Shown here one piece after another: positions 52,582 through 61,250 of a stretch of DNA of 64,000 nucleotides (positions are counted from its first letter, which is position 1; each line of letters begins with the position of its first letter). A model generated the notes under the pieces. The model was given only the letters and a program-made list of their open reading frames with translations. It ran no database searches and had not been told where the DNA came from. Source of the stretch: JBJHBP01 sp050485685. GTDB lineage: Bacteria > Pseudomonadota > Gammaproteobacteria > Steroidobacterales > Rariloculaceae. The translations under genes were made by a program, and so were the position numbers. Where the stretch lies: positions 1-64,000 of the forward strand of contig JBJHBW010000002.1 in assembly GCA_050485685.1 (NCBI GenBank). The letters are read 5' to 3'.

Positions 52582-55467
52582 TCAGTGCGCCTCGTCCCAG
52601 TTCGCGCCGATTCCGGTATCGACCTGCAGCGGCACGGAAAGCTCCGCGGCCTGCTCCATGAGCTCGCTCGCGCGGGCCGCCAGCGCCTGGGCCTGATCGG
52701 CACGCACCTCGAACACCAGCTCGTCATGCACCTGCATCAGCAGCCGTGCATCGAAGTCGCTGTCGTACAGCCAGGCGTCCACGCGAATCATCGCGCGCTT
52801 GATGATGTCGGCCGCGGTGCCCTGCATGGGCGCGTTGATTGCACTGCGCTCAGCATACTGGCGTCGCTGTGCATTCGGTGCGTTGATTTCCGGCAGATAC
52901 AGGCGCCGGCCGAACACGGTCTCCACATAGCCCTGCTCGTGCGCCAGCGCACGGGTCTGATCCATGTAACGCTTCACGCCCGGATAGCGTTCGAAATACA
53001 GATCCACATAGGCCTGCGCCTGGCCCCGCTCTATGCCCAGCTGGCGACCCAGACCAAACGCCGACATGCCGTAGATGAGTCCGAAGTTTATGGCTTTGGC
53101 GGAGCGACGCTGCTCGTCGGTCACGGTCTCGGGTGTCGCGCCGAACACTTCGGCGGCCGTTGCGCGATGAATGTCCTGACCGGCCGCAAACGCCTTGAGC
53201 AACCCGTCATCGCCGGACAGATGCGCCATGATGCGCAGCTCGATCTGCGAGTAGTCGGCCGCAACCAGCAGGTGGTCCGGCGGTGCGATGAACGCCTGGC
53301 GTATGCGCCGGCCTTCGGCGCGACGGATCGGAATGTTCTGCAGGTTCGGTTCGGTGGACGACAAACGACCTGTCGCCGCAACGGCCTGATGGTAGGACGT
53401 GTGTATGCGCCCGGTGCGCTCGTTGATATCGCGCGGCAGCCGGTCGGTATAGGTGGACTTCAGCTTGCTCAGTGCACGGTGCTCCAGTACCAGCTTGGGC
53501 AGTTCGTAATCAGCAGCCAGTTCCTGCAGCACACTCTCGGCCGTGGACGGCTGACCCTTGGGCGTCTTGCCCAGCACCGGCAGTCCGAGCCGGTCGTAGA
53601 GAATTTCCTGCAGCTGCTTGGGCGAACCGAGGTTGAAAGGTCCGCCGGCCTCGCTGTAGGCGGCCTCCTCGGTGCGCGCCATCTGCTCGGCCAGCTCCTG
53701 ACTCTGGCGGCGCAGCAGCTTCGCGTCGACCAGCACGCCGTTGCGTTCCATGCGCTGCAGCACCGGCACCAGCGGCTGCTCGATCTCGCGATACAGCTTC
53801 GCGAGCGCAGGCACCGCCTCGAGCTTCGGCCACAGCGCCTGATGCAGGCGCAGCGTGATGTCCGCATCCTCGGCGGCGTAGTGCGCCGCGGTTGGAATGT
53901 CGACTTCGTCGAAGCCGATCTGCTTCGCGCCCTTGCCGGCCACTTGCTCGTACTTGATCGGCTGCATGCCCAGATACCGGAACGCCACCGAATCCATGTC
54001 ATGCCGCGTCGCGGTGGAGTTCAGCACGTAGGATTCGAGCATGGAATCGAACGCGATGCCGGCCAGCCGCACACCGTGGTTCTCGAAGATATGCGCATCG
54101 AATTTCAGATGATGACCGAGCTTGGGTGCATCCGACTCCAGCCAGGGGCGCAGACGTTCCAGCACCGCATCGCGGTCCAGCTGGTCGGGGCCGCCCGGGT
54201 GACGATGCGCGAGCGGAATGTAGGCCGCGTGCATGGGCTCGACTGCGAGCGAGATGCCGACGATCTGCGCTTCCATGTAGTTCAGGCCGGTGGTCTCGGT
54301 GTCCAGTGCGACGAGGTCGGCGTTTTCAATACGCGCCAGCCATGCGTCGAGCTGCTCGTCGGTAAGGATGGTTTCGTAGCTGGCATCGCCTGATGGATCG
54401 CCGGCCTGGTTGCCCGTGGCCACGGCACCACCCGTGGCACTGCCAGGCACCTTGCCGAGCGATCCGGTTGCGTCCTTCGCCGCTTCGCCTTTGCCTCCGG
54501 CCGCTGTCGACGCGGCTTCGTCAGTCGATCGGCCGTCCGCGTCAGCGCCTGACCCGGATCCGGCACCGTTTCCGGAATCGGAGCCGGAGGCATTCGCTGC
54601 ATCACGCGACAATGCCGTGCCGAGACGGCGCTTCATCAGCGAGCCGAACTCCAGCCGTTGATACAGCGCGCGCAGTTGATCGGTGTCCGGCTCCGCGGGC
54701 TTCAGATCGTCGAGCGAAACCGGCAGAGCCACGTCGCGCACGATCGTGACCAGCTGTTTGTACAGCGGCAAGTCTTCTATCGTCTCGCGCAACCGTTCAC
54801 CGGCCTTGCCCTTGATGTCAGCGGCCGCGGCGATCAGGCCATCGAGATCGCCGTGCTCTTCCAGCCACTTCACCGCGGTCTTCGGACCGACACCGGCGAC
54901 ACCGGGCACATTGTCGGACTTGTCGCCGATCAGCGTGAGATAGTCGACGATGCGTTCCGGCGGCACACCGAACTTGGCCTTCACGCCGTCAGCGTCCAGC
55001 GTCGTGCTGTCCATGGTGTTGACCAGCGTGACGTGCTCGCCGACCAGCTGCGCCATGTCCTTGTCGGAGGTCGAGATCACGGTCTCCATGCCGGCCTCGG
55101 CCGCCTGCGACGCCAGTGTGCCGATCACATCGTCGGCCTCAACGTCGGCGATGCGCAGCAGCGGCAGACCCATGGCTTTCACGGCCTCGTGCAACGGCTC
55201 TATCTGCGCGCGCAGGTCATCGGGCATGGGCGGACGATTGGCCTTGTACTCGGTGTACAGGTCGTCGCGGAATGTCTTGCCCGGCGCATCGAACACCACG
55301 GCAACACGCTCCGGGCCGTACTCGTCCAGCAGCCGGTACAGCATGTTCAGCACGCCAAGGATTGCACCGGTGGGTTCGCCGCTGGCCGTCGTCAGCTGCG
55401 GCAGCGCGTGATACGCGCGGTACAGATAGGAGGAACCGTCAACGAGTACGAGCGGTTTACCGCTCAT
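52582..55467 (-). CDS. polA: DNA polymerase I
   Basis: A 961-residue repair and replication polymerase with all three activities. The 5' nuclease domain (DGSSYLYRAYHALP, VVFDAPGKTFRDDLY, TLIGDKSDNVPGV) fills residues 1-285. The 3'-5' exonuclease is active (ALDTETTGLN has both acidic residues). The polymerase has DYSQIELRIMAHLSGD, KAINFGLIYGMSAFGLG and MQVHDELVFEV. Between the first two domains lies an unusual Gly/Ser/Ala/Asp-rich linker of about 75 residues (bases about 54385-54610). ATG at 55467 begins the conserved N terminus. Confidence 0.97.
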   Translation of the reverse strand: MSGKPLVLVDGSSYLYRAYHALPQLTTASGEPTGAILGVLNMLYRLLDEYGPERVAVVFDAPGKTFRDDLYTEYKANRPPMPDDLRAQIEPLHEAVKAMGLPLLRIADVEADDVIGTLASQAAEAGMETVISTSDKDMAQLVGEHVTLVNTMDSTTLDADGVKAKFGVPPERIVDYLTLIGDKSDNVPGVAGVGPKTAVKWLEEHGDLDGLIAAAADIKGKAGERLRETIEDLPLYKQLVTIVRDVALPVSLDDLKPAEPDTDQLRALYQRLEFGSLMKRRLGTALSRDAANASGSDSGNGAGSGSGADADGRSTDEAASTAAGGKGEAAKDATGSLGKVPGSATGGAVATGNQAGDPSGDASYETILTDEQLDAWLARIENADLVALDTETTGLNYMEAQIVGISLAVEPMHAAYIPLAHRHPGGPDQLDRDAVLERLRPWLESDAPKLGHHLKFDAHIFENHGVRLAGIAFDSMLESYVLNSTATRHDMDSVAFRYLGMQPIKYEQVAGKGAKQIGFDEVDIPTAAHYAAEDADITLRLHQALWPKLEAVPALAKLYREIEQPLVPVLQRMERNGVLVDAKLLRRQSQELAEQMARTEEAAYSEAGGPFNLGSPKQLQEILYDRLGLPVLGKTPKGQPSTAESVLQELAADYELPKLVLEHRALSKLKSTYTDRLPRDINERTGRIHTSYHQAVAATGRLSSTEPNLQNIPIRRAEGRRIRQAFIAPPDHLLVAADYSQIELRIMAHLSGDDGLLKAFAAGQDIHRATAAEVFGATPETVTDEQRRSAKAINFGLIYGMSAFGLGRQLGIERGQAQAYVDLYFERYPGVKRYMDQTRALAHEQGYVETVFGRRLYLPEINAPNAQRRQYAERSAINAPMQGTAADIIKRAMIRVDAWLYDSDFDARLLMQVHDELVFEVRADQAQALAARASELMEQAAELSVPLQVDTGIGANWDEAH

Positions 55468-55798
55468 CTGCGCTCCCGGATTGCGTGCTCCCGAATTGCG
55501 AAGGGCGATTGTTGTCGCCTTCGTCATCGTCGTTGTCTTCACTGGCCGGCTGCTGTGTCTGAGCCTGTCCCTGTGCAGCGGGCGACGTGGCGCCGGGTTC
55601 GCCCGGCAGCATCAGCGGACCCTTCTGGCCGCAACCGGCCAGCAGCAGGGCGGCGATCATGATCGGCAGCGTGGCCGCCAACCCGGCCGTCGAAGGTGCA
55701 GGGCGTGCAACCCGACCCGGTTGCCGCGAGGCACTCGGCTGAGTCGCCGTCGCTGCGGGGGCCGCGCGCGGCACGAGCACGCTGTTACTTTCGTTCAC
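55457..55798 (-). CDS. lptM: LptM-like small lipoprotein
   Basis: A small protein with a lipobox and the LptM/YifL signature LLLAGCGQKGPLMLPGEP; LptM helps mature the LptD translocon. The tail is acidic and polar. If translation begins at GTG 55798, about 46 polar residues precede the hydrophobic core, which is odd for a lipoprotein; a TTG start inside the gene (before AATLPIMIAALLLAGC) would give a normal signal. It overlaps polA by 11 bp and lies 4 bp after argH. Confidence 0.75.
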   Translation of the reverse strand: MNESNSVLVPRAAPAATATQPSASRQPGRVARPAPSTAGLAATLPIMIAALLLAGCGQKGPLMLPGEPGATSPAAQGQAQTQQPASEDNDDDEGDNNRPSQFGSTQSGSADER

Positions 55799-55802
55799 GA
55801 TG

Positions 55803-56993
55803 TCACTTCTTTCCGGCCAGTTCCGCCGCGACGCGACGGTAGGCCTCGCGAAACGAGATGCCTTCATTCAATACCAGTTCGTTGGCGCGCTCGGCTGCAC
55901 GCAGCGAATCGGGCAGATGAATGTTCTCGGGCCTGAACTTCACGCCGGCCAGCGCGTGGGCGGCAATGGCCAGGCAGTCGGCGGCGAGATCCAGCGTGCG
56001 GAACAGCGGCGCCTTGATGCGCTGCAGATCGCGGTGATAGCCCGACGTGAGCTTGCCGGTAATCGCCAGCAATTCCACCAGCGCGCCGTTCGCAGTCGCG
56101 TGCGCGCCGCGCAACAGTTCGAACACATCCGGATTGCGTTTCTGCGGCATGATCGAGCTACCCGTGGTCATCTCATCGGGCAGCGCGACGAATGCGAACT
56201 CTTCCGTGTAGAACAGCAGCAGATCGGCCGCGAGACGTCCGAGATCGCCAAGCAGCAGTGCGACCTCGAACACAATGGTCGCCTCGGCCTTGCCACGGCT
56301 GAGCTGCACCGCGGTGACCGGTTCGTGATTGCGCGCAAAGCCGAGCGCCTCGCGTGTTGCGTTGCGATCCAGCGGCAGATTGGCCACGCCGTAACCGGCC
56401 GCCGAACCCAGCGGGTTGGCATCCGCACGGCGACGCGCGGCCAGCAACCCTTCGCGATCATCGGCAATCTCGGTCGCGAATCCCCCGGCCCACAACGCGA
56501 CGGAACTCGGCATCGCCGGCTGCATGTGTGTGTAGCCGGGCAGCGCAATCTCACCCTGCTCGATCGCCAGGCGGTTCAGCGACGCAACGACTTCGTCGGC
56601 GCCGGCCGCGAGCTGTTCGACCGCATCTTTCATGTAAAGGCGCAGCGCCACCAGCACCTGATCGTTGCGCGAGCGCCCTAGATGCACGCGCGCGCCGGCC
56701 TCGCCTATGCGTGCGGTGAGGTGGCGCTCCAGCGCGCTGTGTACGTCCTCGTCCTCAAGCGTGATGGCCCATTCGCCGGCCACATGCGATGCGGCCAGCG
56801 CATCCAGACCGTCGCAGATCGCATCGGCATCGGCGCCGGACAGCAGGCCCTGTGCGGCGAGCATGCGTGCATGGGCTTTCGACGCCTGCACGTCATACGG
56901 CACCAGGCGCGCATCCAGCAGGTGATCCTCACCGGCCGTGAAGCGCAGGATGCGCTGATCCAGCGGCTGCCCTTTCTCCCAGAGTCTGGCCAT
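55803..56993 (-). CDS. argH: argininosuccinate lyase (short type)
   Basis: A 396-residue member of the fumarase/aspartase superfamily that releases arginine and fumarate. Signature TTGSSIMPQKRNPDVFELLRG, HLGRSRNDQVL and GYTHMQPAMPSS are present. It is about 60 residues shorter than the E. coli enzyme and its N terminus (MARLWEKGQPLDQRILRFT) resembles the Bacteroidetes/Xanthomonas type. The ATG overlaps the last TGA of a 14-bp tandem repeat behind argB. Confidence 0.94.
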   Translation of the reverse strand: MARLWEKGQPLDQRILRFTAGEDHLLDARLVPYDVQASKAHARMLAAQGLLSGADADAICDGLDALAASHVAGEWAITLEDEDVHSALERHLTARIGEAGARVHLGRSRNDQVLVALRLYMKDAVEQLAAGADEVVASLNRLAIEQGEIALPGYTHMQPAMPSSVALWAGGFATEIADDREGLLAARRRADANPLGSAAGYGVANLPLDRNATREALGFARNHEPVTAVQLSRGKAEATIVFEVALLLGDLGRLAADLLLFYTEEFAFVALPDEMTTGSSIMPQKRNPDVFELLRGAHATANGALVELLAITGKLTSGYHRDLQRIKAPLFRTLDLAADCLAIAAHALAGVKFRPENIHLPDSLRAAERANELVLNEGISFREAYRRVAAELAGKK

Positions 56994-57023
56994 CAGTAAT
57001 CCGTCGTCAGTAATCCGAAATCA
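56993..57023 (-). repeat. 14-bp tandem repeat at the argB/argH junction
   Basis: On the minus strand, from the argB stop, the sequence reads TGATTTCGGATTAC, TGACGACGGATTAC, TGATG. TGAs at 57023, 57009 and 56995 fall in three frames, and the last overlaps the argH ATG. Confidence 0.8.
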
Positions 57024-57965
57024 GTCCTGGGAGGACTGCTCTTCCGGCGTCAGCTGCTTGATGTCGTTGACGACCAGCGTGCCGCCGCCCTCGTTCGTGA
57101 AGATCTCCAGCAGCAGGCTGTCGGACAGCGCATAGGAAATCACGTGCACACGCGGCACACCGCCGGCCAGTGCCTTCTCGATCGCCGCAACCTTGGGCAG
57201 CATGCCGTCCTGCAGGCGACCTTCATCGCGCAGACGCTGCAGCCCGGCGCGATCTATATATGAGATCAGCGAGCGCGGATCTTCCAGCGACTCCAGAATG
57301 CCCGGCGCGCCGGTGGCCAGCATCAGTTTTTCCGCGCCCAGCGAACAGGCGATTGCGGCCGCCACCGTATCGGCATTGATGTTCAGCAGCGTGCCGGATT
57401 CATCTGCCGACAGCGGGCTGACCACCGGCACCAGGCCGTTGTCCAGCTGCGTCAGCAGCACGGCCGGATCCACCGACTGGATATCGCCGACGAATCCGTA
57501 GTCCACCGAGCCGCGCTTGCCTTCGCGTGTCACGGGCGGGCGCTTGCGCGCGCGGATCAGGCCCGCATCCACACCGCTGATGCCGACGGCCGGCACATCC
57601 AGATCGCGGCACGCGGCGAGGATGCGTGTATTGATGTCACCGTTCAGCACCATCGTCGCAACTTCCAGCGCGCGCTCGTCGGTGACGCGACGACCATCGA
57701 CGAACTCGGTCTGAAGGCCCAGCTTCTCGGCCAGCGCCGTCGACTGCGGGCCACCGCCGTGCACGAGCACGACGCGTATGCCCACCTGATGCAGGATGCC
57801 GATCTGCTCGACGAACTGCCGCGTGCGCTCGGGCGTCGCGAACGCCTCGCCGCCGGCCTTCAGCACGAAGACCTTGCGCTTGTACATGCGGATGTAAGGC
57901 ACCGCGTGCCGGAGCGCGGTCACGACGATCGCGCGTTCACTACCTGTCAGTCGGGTCATTGCCAT
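57021..57965 (-). CDS. argB: N-acylglutamate kinase
   Basis: A 314-residue amino acid kinase for the second step of arginine synthesis. Catalytic Lys in FVLKAGGEAF, LVHGGGPQS, LNINADTVAA (Asn, Asp) and GMLPKVAAIEKAL (Lys) are conserved, so the kinase should be active. The ends of the protein, LRHAVPYIRMYKRK and RVHVISYALSDSLLLEIFTN, resemble the kinase-like domain of ArgA-type synthases, but no acetyltransferase domain follows. ATG overlaps the argF' stop (ATGA). Confidence 0.88.
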   Translation of the reverse strand: MAMTRLTGSERAIVVTALRHAVPYIRMYKRKVFVLKAGGEAFATPERTRQFVEQIGILHQVGIRVVLVHGGGPQSTALAEKLGLQTEFVDGRRVTDERALEVATMVLNGDINTRILAACRDLDVPAVGISGVDAGLIRARKRPPVTREGKRGSVDYGFVGDIQSVDPAVLLTQLDNGLVPVVSPLSADESGTLLNINADTVAAAIACSLGAEKLMLATGAPGILESLEDPRSLISYIDRAGLQRLRDEGRLQDGMLPKVAAIEKALAGGVPRVHVISYALSDSLLLEIFTNEGGGTLVVNDIKQLTPEEQSSQD

Positions 57966-58966
57966 CAGCCTTTCAACATTCTGTAGAGCACGGCCATCTG
58001 CACCAGCATGCGGTTGCGTGCTTCCTGTATCACGACACTGCGCGGGCCGTCGAGAATCCGGTCCGCAACCACCACGCCACGACGCACCGGCAGGCAGTGC
58101 ATGAAGCGTGCATCGGGGCGCGCGTTCTCAAACCAGGGTTCGTCCACGCACCAGGGCACCAGCGGTTCGCGCAGCGCCTGGTCGGCGAGGCGGTCACCAT
58201 AGTGACGCGTCGACGACCATGACTTCGCGTAGATCACATGCGCGCCTTCCATCGCCTCGCGCCTATCGGTGGTCTCGGTGATCGTCCCGCCACTGACCGC
58301 GGCGGCGGCGCGCGCCTTGTCCATGATCGGATCGGGCAGTTCGAAGCCTTCCGGACGCAACACCGTGACATCCATGCCACGCATGGCCGCCATCTGCAGC
58401 GTGGAAGCCGGCACGGCCAGCGGCAGCGCCTTCGGGTGATAGGCCCAGGACAGGACGAAACGCCCGCCGTTGGCAGGAATGCCGAGTTCATCCAGCGTCT
58501 TCCAGTCGGCCAGGCTCTGGCACGGATGATGAATTGCCGATTCCATGTTGATGAACGGCTTGTCGACCAGTGCCGCGAGCTGGTTGAACTCGTTGTCGGC
58601 GATGTCATCGGCCAGGCTGCGGCGACCTGCGAACGCGCGTATGCCCACTGCATCGCCGTAGGAGGCGATCACCGGCACCGCTTCGCTGATGTGTTCGGCG
58701 GCCGCACCATCCATGACGATGCCATGGCGGGTTTCCAGTCCGTGTATGGACATGTCCGGAGAAATCACGAACGCACCGCCGCCGAGACGGATCATCGCCG
58801 CCTGAAACGACGACATGGTGCGCAGCGAGGGACTGAGGAAAAGCAGCGACAGCACCTTGCCTGCCAGCGCCTGCGGCTCCGGATGCTCATCCAGCCGTGC
58901 CGCCAGTTCGATCAGATCGGCAATCTGGTCGGCAGTGAAATCGGCAAGGTCGTTAAAGCGATTCAT
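57965..58966 (-). CDS. argF': N-acylornithine (acetyl/succinyl) carbamoyltransferase
   Basis: A 333-residue transcarbamylase of the AOTCase/SOTCase clade, not the ordinary ornithine enzyme. Carbamoyl phosphate site SPSLRTMSSF, NMESAIHHPCQ and HCLPVRRG are present; VLSWAYHPKALPLAVPAS and VIYAKSW are typical of the clade. In MDGAAAEHI, Ala90 stands where Xanthomonas AOTCase has Glu92 and Bacteroides SOTCase has Pro90. ATG at 58966 has GGAGG upstream and overlaps argD by 14 bp. Confidence 0.88.
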   Translation of the reverse strand: MNRFNDLADFTADQIADLIELAARLDEHPEPQALAGKVLSLLFLSPSLRTMSSFQAAMIRLGGGAFVISPDMSIHGLETRHGIVMDGAAAEHISEAVPVIASYGDAVGIRAFAGRRSLADDIADNEFNQLAALVDKPFINMESAIHHPCQSLADWKTLDELGIPANGGRFVLSWAYHPKALPLAVPASTLQMAAMRGMDVTVLRPEGFELPDPIMDKARAAAAVSGGTITETTDRREAMEGAHVIYAKSWSSTRHYGDRLADQALREPLVPWCVDEPWFENARPDARFMHCLPVRRGVVVADRILDGPRSVVIQEARNRMLVQMAVLYRMLKG

Positions 58967-60164
58967 CGGCGAGGTCCTCCAGTGCCGTGGCGAGCAGGTC
59001 AATGTGTTCGGGTTGCAGAATCAGCGGCGGCAGCAGACGCACGATGTGCGGATCGGCGCTGGTGCCGGTCAGTATGTCACGCGCGAGCAGCGCATCGCGC
59101 ACCGCGGCAGCACGCGGCCCGGTACGCAGGCCCAGCAGCAGGCCTTCGCCCTGAATCGCCGTGACGGGGCCTTTCACGCACCGCTCGCGGATCAGTGCCG
59201 ACATCGCTCGTGCGTTGGCGACAAGATCATCTTCGATCATGGCTTCCAGCGTGGCCTTGATCGCAGCACTCGCGAGCGGGCCGCCGCCGAAAGTCGTGCC
59301 CAGCTGACCGGGACCGAGCTCGGCCGCGATGGCCTGGGTCATGATCGTCGCGCCGCACGGAAAGCCGGCCGCCAACGCCTTGGCCACGGTGAGAATATCG
59401 GGCGTGACTTCATACAGCGTGGCACCGAAGTTCGCGCCCAGCCGGCCCACGCCGGTCTGCACTTCATCGAGAATCAGCAGCGCGCCGGCACGGTCACAGG
59501 CCTCGCGCGCGGCCTGCAGGAAATCACGGCCCACCTCATACGCGCCGGCCTGACCCTGCACCGGCTCGGCAATCACCGCCGCGGTGCGCTGATCCACGGC
59601 CGCCTGCAGTGCCGCCACATCGCCGCGCGGCACGAACTGCACTTCCATGGGCGTGGTCGGAAAACCATACCAGCTCTTGCGTGCCCCCCAGGTCACCGCC
59701 GCGGCAGCTGCCGTGCGGCCGTGGAACGAATTCTCCAGCGCGACAACCTTGGGTCGCCCGGTGAGCGCCAGCGCCAGCTTCAATGCGTTCTCGTTGGCTT
59801 CGGCGCCGCTGTTCACAAAGAACACACGCGACAGACCTTCGGGCGCGAACGCGGCCACGGCCTCGGCTGCCTCGTCACGAATCTTCATCGGCACGACATT
59901 GCTCTGGAAATGCAGCTGCTGTGCCTGCGCGGCGATCGCCGCGGTCAGTTTCGGGTGCGCATAGCCCAGCGAGGCGACCGCATGGCCGCCATAGAAATCA
60001 AGAACGCGACGACCTGCCTCATCGAACAGGAACACGCCTTCGCCACGCAGCGGTTCGAACGGCAGCATCGGATACACCTCGGTGAGATTCGCGGGGGGAC
60101 GCTTGCCCGCAGCGGTGCTCGCGGCGCCGGGTGCAGTCGGGCTGTTGTCGGTTGATGTCGTCAT
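58953..60164 (-). CDS. argD: acylornithine aminotransferase
   Basis: A 403-residue class III PLP aminotransferase that makes N-acylornithine. VFFVNSGAEANENALKLA, LENSFHGRTAAAAAVT, LILDEVQTGVGRLG and the PLP Lys in LTVAKALAAGFPCG are clear. A polar N-terminal extension of about 25 residues precedes the conserved part. It lies between argC and argF', 15 bp after argC. Confidence 0.94.
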   Translation of the reverse strand: MTTSTDNSPTAPGAASTAAGKRPPANLTEVYPMLPFEPLRGEGVFLFDEAGRRVLDFYGGHAVASLGYAHPKLTAAIAAQAQQLHFQSNVVPMKIRDEAAEAVAAFAPEGLSRVFFVNSGAEANENALKLALALTGRPKVVALENSFHGRTAAAAAVTWGARKSWYGFPTTPMEVQFVPRGDVAALQAAVDQRTAAVIAEPVQGQAGAYEVGRDFLQAAREACDRAGALLILDEVQTGVGRLGANFGATLYEVTPDILTVAKALAAGFPCGATIMTQAIAAELGPGQLGTTFGGGPLASAAIKATLEAMIEDDLVANARAMSALIRERCVKGPVTAIQGEGLLLGLRTGPRAAAVRDALLARDILTGTSADPHIVRLLPPLILQPEHIDLLATALEDLADESL

Positions 60165-60179
60165 GGTTTCCCGTCGCCT

Positions 60180-61250
60180 CTAGATCCAGGCCGCGGCCGG
60201 CTGCAACAGGCCCGCGTTCTCAGGCAGGTCCAGCAGGCGGTTCGCCCACTGCACGGATCCGCCGGCGGCGCCCTTGAGCAGGTTGTCGATCACGGACAGC
60301 ATCACGATGCTGTCAGCGTCCATCTTGGCATTGAGCGCGGCGAAGTTGCTGGCCGCGACGTCTTTCACGCGCGGCGGTGCATCCAGCACCTGCACGAACG
60401 GGGAAGCGCGGTAGTACTCACGCGTCGCATCCAGCACATCGCTGAGCTTCACACCGGCACGCGGACGCGCGAACACGGTCGCGTGAATGCCGCGCGCGAA
60501 GGAACCCGAGTGCGGTACGAAATGCAGATTGATGTCGCGGCCGGTGGCCTCGCCGGCCAGCGCCGTGACTTCCGGCGCATGCCGGTGCACCAGTGCCTGA
60601 TACGCGAACAGGTTGCTCTGACGCACCGGGTGGTGGGTGGTCTCGCGCGGCGTGCGGCCGGCGCCGGTGCTGCCAGTCACAGCGCTGACGAAGAACTCCG
60701 GCTCTGCAAGATCGGCGGCGACCAGCGGCACGATGGCCAGCAGCATCGCGGTGGCAAAGCAGCCCGGATGGGCCGCGTGCGGCCGGACCGTTTCGGGTGC
60801 TGCCTGCTCCGGCACCGCGCACGCGAACTCGGCATTCAGCGCCGGTTCCGGATGCGCATGACCATACACTTTCGCGTACAGATCCAGATCACGGAAGCGG
60901 TAGTCGGCGGAGGCATCGACGACCGTGAGTTGCACACCGGCCTGGGAGGCCGCGGCCAGCAGCGTGGCCACCAGCGAGGCCGATGCGCCATGCGGCGCCG
61001 CGGACAGCACCAGCCAGTGTGGGGCCTGACCGATCTTTTCCAGTGTGGTTTCCAGCGTCACGAAGGTCGTGTTGCCATACACCGGCGCCAGGTGCGCGAA
61101 CACGGACGCGATGGTCTCACCGCCCTGACTGGTGGACACCGCCGCGCCCAGTGTCAGGTTCGGATGTGCCGCCACCAGACGCAGCATCTCGCCGGCCACA
61201 TAGCCGGAGCCGCCGAGTACGATGACCGGATAGGTGGTGTTGTCGCTCAT
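60180..61250 (-). CDS. argC: N-acyl-gamma-glutamyl-phosphate reductase
   Basis: A 356-residue NADP-dependent reductase. VIVLGGSGYVAGEMLRLV is the nucleotide-binding start, HPGCFATAMLLA holds the catalytic Cys, and STGAGRTPRETTHH and NLHFVPHSGSFARGI are conserved. It overlaps the preceding P-loop gene by 4 bp. Confidence 0.95.
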   Translation of the reverse strand: MSDNTTYPVIVLGGSGYVAGEMLRLVAAHPNLTLGAAVSTSQGGETIASVFAHLAPVYGNTTFVTLETTLEKIGQAPHWLVLSAAPHGASASLVATLLAAASQAGVQLTVVDASADYRFRDLDLYAKVYGHAHPEPALNAEFACAVPEQAAPETVRPHAAHPGCFATAMLLAIVPLVAADLAEPEFFVSAVTGSTGAGRTPRETTHHPVRQSNLFAYQALVHRHAPEVTALAGEATGRDINLHFVPHSGSFARGIHATVFARPRAGVKLSDVLDATREYYRASPFVQVLDAPPRVKDVAASNFAALNAKMDADSIVMLSVIDNLLKGAAGGSVQWANRLLDLPENAGLLQPAAAWI

